DNA of 64,000 nt, taken from Rotaria macrura (taxonomy: Eukaryota; Rotifera; Eurotatoria; Philodinida; Philodinidae). The translations under genes were made by a program, and so were the position numbers. Of the stretch, positions 50,001-61,734 are shown one piece after another; within the stretch, counting starts at the first letter, position 1; each line of letters opens with the position of its first letter. The notes under the pieces are model-generated. The model worked only from the letters and a program-made list of their open reading frames with translations. It had not been told where the DNA came from and did not search any database. The stretch is from assembly GCA_900239685.1 (NCBI GenBank), contig OENT01000542.1, positions 36,688 through 100,687 of the forward strand, read 5' to 3'.

Positions 50001-50899
50001 AAGCGAAATTTTTTTCCATAATCGATATTCGTGATCATGATGTTACCTAAACCATATAAAGATATTTCTAGGAAGAATCTTTTTGTTTCAATGTATGCTT
50101 TGAATCGATCTAAAATTTAGGAGAATTTAGAATCCGAGATTGAACTACTTTTATGTGCTGAATCAAAGAAATTTAGCCATTAAATTCAACCTTTTCGTCT
50201 AGATGAGTGCAACTTTTGAGTTTTCTCGAGTAATCTAAATAACCAGTGACTCTTGTGTAAAAAAAAGCAAATTTTATGGGGAAGAAAATTTCATGACTAC
50301 TCTGACTCGTATTTAGTGAATCAGTGACTATTAACCTCGCTCAAGTAACAATGTCTCATTCTAGTTCAACAAACACAATCCTGATCTGGCATAAATTGAG
50401 AGATTTGATTGCGTGCTAATGTTCGATGTGTCTTGGGCCCGATGTTCGATTGGATCAACGACAGATTTTAGATTAGTCGAGAATAATATAAGATTGCTCA
50501 GAATTGAAGTTTGCCTTTCGACATGTAGGTATCTTTCACTCAACGCATGCAGCATGGATGTAAATCGAAAACAAAGTAGTCCCCTGAAAAGCTATTATAC
50601 AAAAATTTGGTCTTTTGTAAATCATTTCCAAAAAAACCTGCTCATAAACAAACTTGGCTGGAAAATTTTATTGCTTCATGTAAGTAGAAAAAACAAGGAA
50701 ATATTCATAGAAGCTATCTCGATGTCCAACAGCACATGAAACCTTCACTTTTATGATCTGATGTGTCCTTTATCTGGCTATACACACTGCCCTCTGTTAT
50801 TTGAACTATCTAAATGGTGCATTTCGTTCACCATTCATATTCTATTCATTTTATACTTCAGTAAAAAAAATCTCTCTTCCTAACATTGAAAAAGAAAGA
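47086..50899. other. Intergenic between GTPase B and PPR gene
   Basis: 3.8 kb with no gene I can support. It contains the GC-rich MITE-like element at 47839-48240. Open frames at 47398-47652 (-), 48687-48953 (+), 49781-50038 (-) and 50413-50739 (+) have 84-108 codons but no motif, no splice partner and no typical composition. Confidence 0.5.
47839..48240. mobile_element. GC-rich MITE-like element
   Basis: About 400 nt bounded by imperfect inverted ends (atgtctatgg at the left, cgatggacat at the right). The outer 80 nt on each side are GC-rich and full of gcggtagcgg, gccgcggcag and ggcaacggcag words; the centre (47960-48115) is AT-rich. No coding frame. The layout fits a non-autonomous DNA element or fold-back repeat. 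A clear target-site duplication was not found, so the borders are approximate. Confidence 0.55.
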
Positions 50900-53569
50900 A
50901 TGATAATCTCTGCAAACAATCGTTGTATCATTCAACGTTTCATTACTGTTTCTCTATCTACATTTAACTATTCAAGTACATCAGTTAGTAAGATCAAGAT
51001 ACCATCGTACAATTCTGAATCCACTTATCATCTAATCAAATTCTTCAATAATCATGGTGATTATAAACGTGCATTTCAATTGTTTGATACACTTGTTCAA
51101 AGAAACAATATTACTACTACATCATTATTAACGATTCTTGATACATGTGCTCGATCGAATCATCTAGAACGTGGCCGTCAACTTGAAACTCTAATTAATC
51201 AATCAAGTAAATGGAAAGATGACATACGTCTTCAAACGTCATTAATTAAAATGTACATGAAATGCTCGATGATTGATCAAGGTAAAACATCGAAATTTTA
51301 ATTTCGACAGATGAAACCAATGTCAATTATTGGTATCCTTTAGCCGAACGAATTTTTGAAAGACTTCGTCAACTACCTGATTGTGATGTTGTTGTTTATA
51401 ATACTATGCTCGTAAGTGTTATTCCTACGGTTCATATATATGTAGATGATTGAATCGTTGTTTTTCCTTTACGATAAGATTTTAGATGTACTCAATGGAT
51501 GTTTTATTTCAAACGATCTCTTTAATTTGTCTACTGTCATACAAAATTTTTAGTTAATATCACCAACGGATTAGGAAAAAAAATACATTAACGAGATAGT
51601 TAAATATTCTTCCCATCTGCAAAGCAAAAGAATTTTTTGTAATATGAAAACGAAAGAAAGAAGGAGCAAGAGTTAATGGAAAAGGATCCGATTCTCTGTT
51701 TCCATATGTAACTTCCTGCACTGATTGAAAAGCAAGAGTAAACGATTACAATTTCATTTTCGACTGAAATTTATATTCATTAACAGATGACTCCTTATTT
51801 CTTTTTATAAAGTAACAAAAACTAGATTCCCCCCCCCCCCAAAAAAAAAACGTTATCGTGCTAACTTTATAGAGTATTGGTTTTAGAAATAGTCTACTTC
51901 CATTGCTTCAGCTCAACTTTTCAGAGTAGATACAAAGTGTAACTATATTTTTCTTTGAATAGTAATAATTTCAGATTTTCATGCATTACTATTTAGAAAA
52001 AATTCACATGATAGAATAAAGTATTCTGCAACGATCTTTCGTTCAATCGAGTTCATTCGCAAATGTTCTTTTAAGATCTTTCGCAGAGATCCTAATTATT
52101 TGGTATCCGAATCATTTCAACTAGTAGTAATATGAATTTTATTAAAGAAGAACTCTATTGGTGTTTTAATGTTCAGTTTTGTGCCAGAGAATTTTTTTCC
52201 TTTTTACACATGAATAGAGGATTACCGATTATCAGTAAAATCCGTTTGTCGTCAAATCGAAGCGTGTTACCTGCGAACTTCGATCGTTCTAAATACGTAA
52301 TAGACGATAACTGACTAGAAAACAATGTCGTTGACATTTTTTGATATAAATCAGTAAATAAACGTTTTCAGTCAATACGTACACTCGAAAATGTTATCAT
52401 TTTAAAAGTATTAATGTTTTTTTTAATTAAGTTCGTAGAAATTTATGAACGACTATGAAGCTCTGAAAAATACTTCGTATAATTCTTGCCTATTCAATCC
52501 ATATCCTTGTTTCATCAGTCCCAAGTATTTCATTAATCTATTCAACCCGCTGTTGTCATTTACTATTAAGTTGCTGTGTGTTATAATCGTTTCTGGATGT
52601 TTTTTTAAATTTATACTGCTGTATTTTATAGACAAGCAGAACTCTATCCGTTCAGATGTCAAATAGACGATTGTCCTATTGATTAACACCGACGATAGAA
52701 TGCTTTTGCTGAATGAAAAACTATATATGCACAACATGTATGTTAATATTCATTAGAATCTATACAGTTGTAGAATAGTCGAAGCGTTGATATGATTGAC
52801 GTACAATTTCTTTTTCCTTTGAAAAAATCTCCATCAATCTTCATCGTCTTTCTAGAAGAGCTACTGGGACCTGACTGAGAGGCTATGTGCAGAAGGACTT
52901 CAATATGGACTTACACTGAGTATTGTTTTCAAAAAAAAACCATTATAAATATGTATTAAGATTGACTTGTATTCATGACTTTATTTTTTAGAAAGGTTAT
53001 CTTGAAAATCATAAAGCAGAATGCTGTTTTCAATGTGTTGAAAAAATGCGTCCGAAAATTTCACCTGATAATATAACATATATTCTTTTACTGAATGGTA
53101 AAACACTTTAAGACAATGCGTTTAAATCACCTCGTTGTATTTAGCTTGTACTGTTTTACGCGATGAAAAGCGTGGTGAAGTTGTACATAATGAATTATTA
53201 TCTTCGTTAAATATTCAACATGTTCATTTACAAAATGCATTAATTGATTTCTATGGTAAAATACATCGATTGAATATGGCAGAACAAATATTTAATGATA
53301 TGAATTTACGTGAAACAAGTACATATAATACATTGATGAAAGCATATCTTGTTAATAATATGCCACTGAAAGTATTAGAACTATTCGACGAAATGAAACA
53401 ATCAGATGTGACTACCATCGGACCTTTAGGTTTTAAACCTGATTTAGTTACATTTATGGCTGTATGTGATGCATGTGAAAAACTCGGATTACTAAATAGT
53501 CCAAATAGTTCATATGAAAACTATGATTGGAAACGAATTTTTTCAAGAATTCCAACGACAACTGAATAA
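50900..53569 (+). CDS. Pentatricopeptide repeat (PPR) protein
   Basis: PPR proteins bind organelle RNA with repeated 35-residue helical pairs. Exons 50900-51281, 51344-51411, 52992-53097 and 53145-53569 join in phases 1, 0 and 1 to 326 codons plus stop. The N-terminus (MIISANNRCIIQRFITVSLS) is basic and Ser-rich without acids, like a mitochondrial presequence. At least five repeats can be read. Typical segments are HLIKFFNNHGDYKRAFQLFD, TSLIKMYMKCSMIDQAERIF, VVVYNTMLKGYLENHKAE, LQNALIDFYGKIHRLNMAEQ and TYNTLMKAYLVNNMPLKVLE, followed by FKPDLVTFMAVCDACEK. The alternation of lengths and the sequences LIDFYGK and LIKMYMKC resemble plant PLS-type PPRs. No E or DYW domain follows the last repeat; the protein stops after DWKRIFSRIPTTTE, so it may be shortened. 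Intron 2 is 1580 nt. A likely role is in mitochondrial RNA processing. Confidence 0.85.
51412..52991 (+). other. PPR gene intron 2 (1.58 kb)
   Basis: Long AT-rich intron. It contains a C12-A10 homopolymer junction at 51829-51850, a site prone to replication slippage and sequencing error. Overlapping opposite frames at 52445-52737 have no motif. Confidence 0.7.
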
Positions 53570-54587
53570 AAAACATATAAAGATGTATTTTCTTCGACTT
53601 CGTATGATCGTCTTCATGGATCAAGTTCTATCCTAAAAGTTGAAAATGCTCGGGAAACCGAAATCTTATCTTAATGTAGTTGATTCCGGTTCATGGATGT
53701 GATAACCAGACTAACAGACGTGTTACTTGTGAGATAAGTTAAATTTTATTTTATAGATCCCGTCCAGAGTCGAAGATGAGGACGATCGTTCTTATCTACC
53801 AGTGTTTATTATCATTCTGATGAGTTTTTAACAATATGTCATGCCCTTTCTCTCTCTCTCTCTCACTTTCAAGTAATCTGTATAATCATCACTCGAGCTA
53901 GAGATTTGTGCAAAAGAAACATACCTTGAATATTCGATGTTTTATGATCTTTCATTTTTGAATTACTATGTCAAAAATTGCTGATCTTCGCCGAAGCGAA
54001 TTTAGTTCTCCATGGTTTTATCGTAGGATTCGATGCTGTTCGAAAGACAAATTATTGATTTCATTTATGATTATGGGTATTTTTGAGTGCTATTACATAA
54101 AAATGTGCGTGTAGTGTATGTGTCAATCAATAGAAGAAAACAAGGAGAATGTATTTGAGCAAATAGACATTGAAGAGTGCATGTATGATTATGGGTGGAG
54201 AGAAGTAGCTCGTATCCGATAAAGGTCTCCGATAAAATCAAATGTGTTTTTTAAGTCGAATAAGAATATATTTTTCAACATTTCGATAAATATATTGTCA
54301 ACGATAATGGTGATATCACAGTTGAAAACTATTTCATTGCGAAGAATTTTATTTGGTATATGGTAAAAGAAGGCGAAAATGTTCGTTTTTATTAGGAATC
54401 CTCAAATTGTTTTGAATTTATTTTCTTCTGTTTTAAAAGAATAAGTCTTTGAGAGAAGAAAAAGCTATTGAAAGGTAAGTTGGTTTATAAATGAAAATAT
54501 ATTCAGCCAAACTCATGCATTGATTGAATACTGTATTTTGCTTTTGAATTTAAGCATATAGCCAATGATTGTTCTATTATTTTTCAG
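53570..54587 (+). other. Intergenic between PPR and LTA4H, with 5' UTR intron
   Basis: About 1 kb. A (tc)n/(ct)n microsatellite lies at about 53851-53868. Just before the LTA4H start a donor (gaaag/gtaagt, 54475) and the acceptor tatttttcag/ATG (54587) define a probable 113-nt 5' UTR intron, so that gene has an upstream non-coding exon. Confidence 0.55.
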
Positions 54588-57500
54588 ATGACGACTACTA
54601 AAACATCGACTGATCTATCAGAAAATCAGGTAAAACAAAACTTCAATACGATCTTAAATCATAGCCAACTCGATTATACTTACAATCGAGTAGGAAGCTA
54701 GTTAAGCAGTGTTCGCACTATGGTATTTACAAATTATGATATTAACGGAATGTAAAAGTAACATCCAATTACTCAGAAGTTTATCATAATCGGTTAGCGT
54801 TTTTCACTTAAGATAGCATGCAGAGCCATTAATTGTATCTTGAACTTCCGTATTCGATCATGTAAGACCGAATATTGATGACTTAAATAGTTTTCATATC
54901 GTAGAAGCAGTCCTATAGAATATTATCTTATTTTGTTAGAGTGCGACACGAACGCAAATGTAGAAAAGTCTTAATATCTATTTAGAATATCTGTTCAATA
55001 TTATGAGGTGACAATTTTCTCAAGGCTATTAGACTAGTGGCGAGTGAAAAACTCGTGCAACATATTAATGAGGCTTCTATGGTGATCTTTGAGTATCCAG
55101 TGTTCGTTCACTTGCATTAAAGATTCTTTGATTTGTTGTCCTAATAACTGTATTAGATTATTAAGCAGATGCAAAATATAACAGTTTTATTAGCAATACT
55201 GTAACGTATTGATGTCGTTTAATTTTGAGTACTACGTGCATACGACAAATTGAATTCATATTTGAGTTTAGACATCGTACAGAGATATGTTACAATACTC
55301 TAAAGCCGTACCATGTAATAAACCTTTTAAACTCGATTTGAATAATTTATTTATTTTGTTTAGAAATAGAAATTAGATTTAAGTTACATGTAAAAATTGT
55401 GGATATTACCTCTGTGTCCGTCTTGTAATAGTCATTTTCTTATAATGTTATCGTAGATGTAAGTCTTAGAAAAAAGAATTAGTTCTAAAAGTTATATGTT
55501 TTCGATGGCGTCAGACCCCATAGAAGATGATCTATCTAGTAGGAGAAGTATCTAGTAAATACGATAACAATTCCATTTTGTTCTATAGACAAAGCGAGAT
55601 CGATCTACATGACTACTTTCCATTAGAAGTGAATAGAAAAAAGCGAACTTCTAAATATAATTGTTACCAGTAGAAATGTAAAAGAGTGATGGACTCGTTT
55701 TGATGCTCGACACATTGTCTGATTTATTTGACGAAAAGCGATATAACTTAAAAGTTATGCACGGAATTTCATGTACTATTTTCCTATCACATCTTAAGTA
55801 AAATCAAAGATCTGATATATTTATTAGTGTCTTCAATGATAATATTATATATTTTTATCTATATGAATAAATTATACATTTAAGAGTCCATCAACTCGAC
55901 TATTTTACGATCCGAATTCTTTATCAAGCTTTAATGGATATCGTATTGTTCATACTCATTTCGATTTAAATGTTAATTTTGACTCAAATATTCTTTTTGG
56001 TTATGTTCAACTCGATGTTAAACCGTTAAGTAATGAATCATGTGATTGTTCATCAACAATCACAACTGAAAATAAAGAAATTCCGAATAATCATGGAAAT
56101 CAACTAGTTCTTGATTCACGTCATTTAAATATTAAAAAAGTTTTATCAAAATCCAATGACACAGAAAAAGTACTCCCATTTCAAGTTGATACCGAACATG
56201 AATCGTTAACTATTGACATGAATGATGCATCCAAAGATTCAATTAAATCAATTATCATTCATTATTCAACATCGAATACAAAATGTACAGCATTACAATG
56301 GCTGACCAAAGAACAAACTGCTGACAGGCAACATCCATATATGTTCAGTCAATGTCAAGCTATACATGCACGTTCACTATATCCATGTCAAGATACACCG
56401 GGCGTTAAAAGTACATTTACAGCAAAAGTCAAGTGTCCGAAACCGTTGACTGTAGTAAGTAGAACAATATAAATTTAATTATGAATATTTCACGTAAATT
56501 TCGTTATAGTTAATGAGTGGTTTACAAACAAAACATGATGAAGATACAAATACATTTTATTTTGAACAAAAACAAGCTATACCTTCTTATTTAGTTGCAA
56601 TTGCTGTGGGACAACTAGTTTCATATGATTTAAGTCCTCGTATCCGGGTTTGGACTGAGCCGAGTATGATAAAACAATGTCAATATGAATTCGCAGATGC
56701 AGAACAATTTTTAACAATGGCAGAACAACTTCTTGGACCTTATCAATGGAGCAGATACGATTTCCTTGTTTTACCACCTTCTTTTCCTTGTAAGTTATAT
56801 TATGCATTGTCTTTTATTATGAATCATTCATCACTGATCAATGAAAATTAAATGAGTCTGATTCCTAGGTCGATACTATCGATCATCATAAACCAGACAG
56901 AAAACGACACTAGTCAATCGAACAATTTTGAAAATTGATAGATCTTGAAAACACTGTTTCAGATAGGAAATTCTAGACGCAGCTTTATACAACATGATCT
57001 GACATGAATGTTGAAATATATCAGAGTACTAAACTCCCGAAACTTGTTTTGATACAAATGTATTGGCTCTATTTATATGTATATGTATTACTAATATCTC
57101 GTAAATCTCTTTGTTTTTCGTCTCACCTTACTCTCTACGTTCTTGTTTTATTCCTTTATCGCAGTCATAAGAACTTGAATATTATGGTGACCTGATCAAT
57201 TTGATTCCGTATTGAAAAATTCATACACGATAGCACCAAAAGCCAAAAATAAAAAGACTCGACATCAATCACGTTCCTACTTCATTTTCTTCTATCGACA
57301 GGAGAAATTGATTTTATAGACAGTAGACAAATCTAATTTAGATTCTCTTTACTTCACAGTTTGATATACTAGCGAAAACTTTCTATTGGTAATAGCTGAA
57401 TTCCATGTGGATGTCATACATGAGAAATACCGCATTTCGATTAATGCAGTAAAGTTTCTTAGAGTTCTTAAAAACTGAAAATAATTTTGATCGAGAGATT

Positions 57501-59970
57501 GTAGTGGAACAAACTTTCAGTATTTCACCTCGAGGAACATAATTTTAGACGTATGTCAGCATTTGATTAGTAATGGATTTTGTATTGAGTGTCATATTTG
57601 AATTTGTCAGACATTGCAACGGTAGTTAATCTAACGATTATTTCATTGTAGTTTTAGTTTTTAAAATTTAAACATTTTTGGATGACGAAAACTATTTCTG
57701 GTTTCTATCAATACTGTAACGATTTAGTAGAATCAATCTGCATACATTATTATAAAAATTTTAATGATGCTTCAATTAATTTTAGACAATTCTTGTTATT
57801 CATTAAATTTTTAATATCCTGTGTTGGGTAAACAGCCTTTCCCAGGACGGTCATTGCTACCATCGGAAACAGCGTCTTGAACGGCCCTAAGCAACAATAA
57901 AGTGGTGAATTGTTTCCTTGATTATCGTCGAATTTCGCCATAATTTATCATACTGTTTTACGAGCCGTTTTCATCGCTAGAAAACTGCTGTCGTTTTTCA
58001 CAGGAATCATGTTTGCTTTCTCCTATGAGGGATTACAGCGCCATTTTTAGACGGTCTACATTGTTTTTACGCCGTTCACGGCGCCGTTACCTTCAATCTG
58101 GGTTCCTCTTCCTCGATGTAATTTTCAGTTTACACTTGGAAAGAAGATTTTCCAAAGCGGAACTTTGAAACCACTTACACTATTTTTTTTGAATACATGA
58201 ATACCATATCTTTTCTATGCTGCAAATTTGGTTGTACCACCGTGAGATACATGTTTTACTATAGTAGAGTTATTAAAAATTAGACGGCATCTACAGAACC
58301 ATAGAAAGACTGTCCGTGATTCTAGCATTGAACTATTACATACTTATTTCTTGTTTCCGAAATACTCGTTTTCAATCACTATCATGAACTAATGAATGTG
58401 TTCGTCCTTTTTAAATTCACATGCAAATATACTGACCATGAAATTCTACAGATGCACTGAACAAATTTTTCTGTTTGTAACGATACCTAGTTTCTTCTTT
58501 CCTTTTGGAATTCTTCCAAGATCAGTCGATCACTACTTAAATTATGATTATATCGAGTTCAAGCAATTTTTAATGTACTTGTAATAATGAAGATTTAATT
58601 GAGTTACTCTGGAGTTTACATCATGGAGCGTAACGATGGTTTTAATGAATGATCGTCAGAGACAAGTTAAGAACGGATGTGTCGATATTGACTAAAACAA
58701 TATTTTTAGACTCGATTAAGTATTCATCGTCTTACTCTGGCAAACTCAATCTATCAGAAAATGATCCTAAACTTTTAGAAATATGTTTTAAACTAAATTT
58801 TACGAAGACATTTTTATTCAGATGGCGGCATGGAAAATCCGTGTATGAATTTTCTTACTCCAACATTACTCGCTGGTGATCGTTCATTGATAAGTACAAT
58901 TGTTCATGAGATGACACATTCTTGGACAGGTTGATCATTTATTTACAAGTCGTTGATCTTATCGAACACAACGATTGATTTACTTTTCTAGGAAATTTAG
59001 TTACCAATGAAAATTGGGAACATTTCTGGTTGAATGAAGGCTTTACATCTTTTATTGAAGCAAAAATACTTGGAAATTTAGAAAAAACGAATGGAAAAGA
59101 AGCTCGTAGATTTCATGCTGCTCAACAATGGCAAGATTTAAAAACTTCTATTGATACATGGGGACCAACACATCCATATACTTGTCTTGTTTATCGTTTG
59201 AATAATGTTGATCCTGATGATGCCTACAGTTCAGGTAGATTTCAAATTTCATTGAAGAACAATAAATGATTTCATTTCATGTGTTATGTATGTTTTTTTT
59301 AGTTCAATATTATAAAGGTGCTGCATTTCTTTGGCATTTGGAACAAAACATTGTTGGTTCTGAATCTGACTTCGATGAATTTCTTCGTTCATACATAATC
59401 AAATTCGGACGAAAAATTTTAAATACTGATGATTTCATTCAATATTTTGAATCCTATTTCCCTAAAGCACCATCTGTAGATTGGCAATCATGGCTTTATA
59501 CTCCGGGTATGCCTCCAATTACGATTGATTTTTCTACACAACTCGAAAAGCAATGTCGTGAATTAGCTAGTCAACAATCATCTATTACTAAAGATGAAAT
59601 GAATGTGTTGAATGCAAAACAAGTTGCCTATTTATTAAATCTTCTTCTTAATCAACAATCAACAATAACTTATGATTATGTGAAACAACTTGATATCAAT
59701 TGTGAAATGTCAAAATATTCGAATTGTGAAATTCGTTTTCGTTGGTATCAATTATGCATACGTGTGAAATATGAAAAGTATCTAGATGACATATTTAAAT
59801 TTCTTGAAATAATCGGTCGAATGAAATTTGTTAAACCGTTATATACAGAATTTAAATCATCATGGCCAGAAATGATGCCAAGAGTACAAAGATTCTTTGA
59901 TGAACATAAAAAATATATGAACCCAATTACTGTCAAGCAAATCGAAATTCGACTCATTAGTCAAAACTAA
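54588..59970 (+). CDS. LTA4H: Leukotriene A4 hydrolase / M1 aminopeptidase
   Basis: Cytosolic bifunctional zinc enzyme of peptidase family M1: aminopeptidase and epoxide hydrolase. Exons 54588-54629, 55885-56454, 56510-56789, 58822-58929, 58992-59234 and 59303-59970 join in phases 0, 0, 1, 1 and 1 to 636 codons plus stop (human 611). The N-terminal beta domain has [10 protein letters not shown] and [20 protein letters not shown]. The catalytic domain has GGMEN (299-303), the zinc site HEMTHSW (His326, Glu327, His330) and third ligand Glu349 in NEG. Asp and Tyr equivalents of human Asp375, Tyr378 and Tyr383 are kept in DDAYSSVQYYKG, although the Pro and Glu beside the last Tyr are changed. The C-terminal helical domain carries [11 protein letters not shown] and a family-like end ([14 protein letters not shown]). 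An insertion of about 20 polar residues sits in the N-terminal domain. Introns 1 and 3 are 1255 and 2032 nt. All motifs needed for activity are present. Whether it makes a leukotriene in this animal is unknown. Confidence 0.95.
54630..55884 (+). other. LTA4H intron 1 (1.26 kb)
   Basis: AT-rich intron between the 14-codon first exon and the beta-domain exon. No coding or repeat feature noted. Confidence 0.7.
56790..58821 (+). other. LTA4H intron 3 (2.03 kb)
   Basis: Splits the Tyr before GGMEN. A patch at 57820-58110 is richer in GC with recurrent cgccgtt and aacggc words and a weak minus frame (57750-57941); it may be the remains of a mobile element. The rest is AT-rich background. Confidence 0.6.
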
Positions 59971-61734
59971 TTGATTGCAACGAAGAGAAACAAAACAAAA
60001 GATTCGTTTTCGCTTTTTTATTATCATATTTAATAAACTTAAAGAAAATAAAAATTATTCGAATGTATTCCATATGCGTACTTGCATAAATCTTTTTGTT
60101 TCGTTTCGGTGGCGTCTCCAACGAGACAAGACTATGTACTATTCTATTGCTTTTGTATTGCACCTATGCGCCTACTAGAATTTCAAATAAGTTGTACATA
60201 CTCCGAAAAACATTGTGGATTGCTAACTTTACGCTGCAAAACTTCTTACCACGAGCAATATTTCTATTGATCATCGCCATGAGCTTCCTCGGCCACAGTG
60301 GAGAAATGGCCAGCTTGGTTAAATCTTGTGTACCATAACTTTGCAGTCGTTTGATTTGTGGATTTTCTGAGACGAGAGGATAAAACCTGCCTTTGCATCT
60401 GAATGCGTTCTACAATAGTTTCTCGAAGATTAAAAGTGTAATTGGCTGTAGATGGATTTAACCATGGTTGCAAGTATCTATTTCATGCTTTCTAATCTTA
60501 CGATCAGACCAAACCATCCACGGACTTAACTGTCACGGAAAGCGTCTCTTACATTAGGAGTGATTTTTGTAGCATCTAAAACAATGCGAGTGGCATATTC
60601 TCTGTATATTATATTAAATATTGAGGCTAAATTTTGAAAAAAAATTCAAATTTGAATGCTGCATATGGTCTCTCACAACTGTAATACCTGTAGTGTATGC
60701 TGAATGTCAAAAGTATTAGTCAACTATTGATGGAAGACTGACATATGAACAGGCACACCTGTCACGAAATTGCCGTTTCTATTGCCTAATGTCATATTGA
60801 GGAAAAAGATATTTGCGATTGTAAAAAGTAATAAAAGTGCGTTTGAACTCTCAATTTTGATTGCTAGACAACCTTATCAGACAGTAGAGATCCAACATAA
60901 TCAAGTAGATTGATTAAATTAGATGGAATGTCTGTGCCATATTTTCTTCTAAATTTTCAATAAAAACTTAACTTTTTGAGCAAACAGTATAGCTATCAAC
61001 ATATTTTACGGATAACCTTTGCTCTAGAGGATGAAAATATAATGCTTGATTTATTTGCATTAGCAAAATTATGATTACTTACTTATTGTGATTCGATGAA
61101 TCATTGTTAAAATTTGAAATGAAACATTCATAAACTCGTATATCCTTGAGTCGTATTTAGGATATTGTCATGTAGACAAACTTAATATTTCTTCCTCAGC
61201 AGGCTCATCAAATTCATTTAATATGTATTTAATTGTTAACCAGTGTTTCTAAACTCCAAGATTTACTGTTTCGTCGTATCTCAACGATTGTATATTCCAT
61301 CAAATCGATGAATTTTTAGTTCAATCATGTTATTTGGATGGCTGTAAACGTTTTGCTCTCTGATTAGGATGAGTATTTATTGTTATTCAATTATTATTCT
61401 AATATGGGAATGAATGAAAAACAAATTATAGTGAGAACACTAGGCATAAAGAAGATGAACTTGTTTAGAACTTCGTTAGAAATCGACTTAAGATAGATGT
61501 GATCATTAGCTTTTTTGTCGTTATCTACCATCTGACATGACCCTTTACGTATGAAAAGCAGTACCAGTTTAGTGTACGTGTTTTATGTCATACTGAAAAT
61601 ATTGTTGAGTCATCACAAGTTTTAGATGCTTTTATGTGAAAATAAAATGAATCGTTTTATTCAAACTAAAATTGATCACTTGAATATGCATTTCATGAAG
61701 AAAATAGAAAATCCACACAAGTGTGTCTACCGTT
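59971..61734. other. Convergent intergenic between LTA4H and RBR ligase
   Basis: Contains two 3' UTRs and, on the minus strand at about 60264-60670, pieces that read like decayed coding sequence (YATRIVLDATKITP, then in another frame LQPWLNPSTANYTFNLRETI). I cannot name the family; transposase-like remains are possible. The rest shows nothing. Confidence 0.45.

Noticed and set aside
51829-51850. C12-A10 tract as a functional element
   Set aside because: Simple homopolymer junction in an intron; more likely slippage or a sequencing problem.
54475-54590. Trans-splice acceptor at the LTA4H start, as for LIN7
   Set aside because: A good donor (gaaag/gtaagt) lies 113 nt upstream, so an ordinary 5' UTR intron explains the AG next to the ATG.
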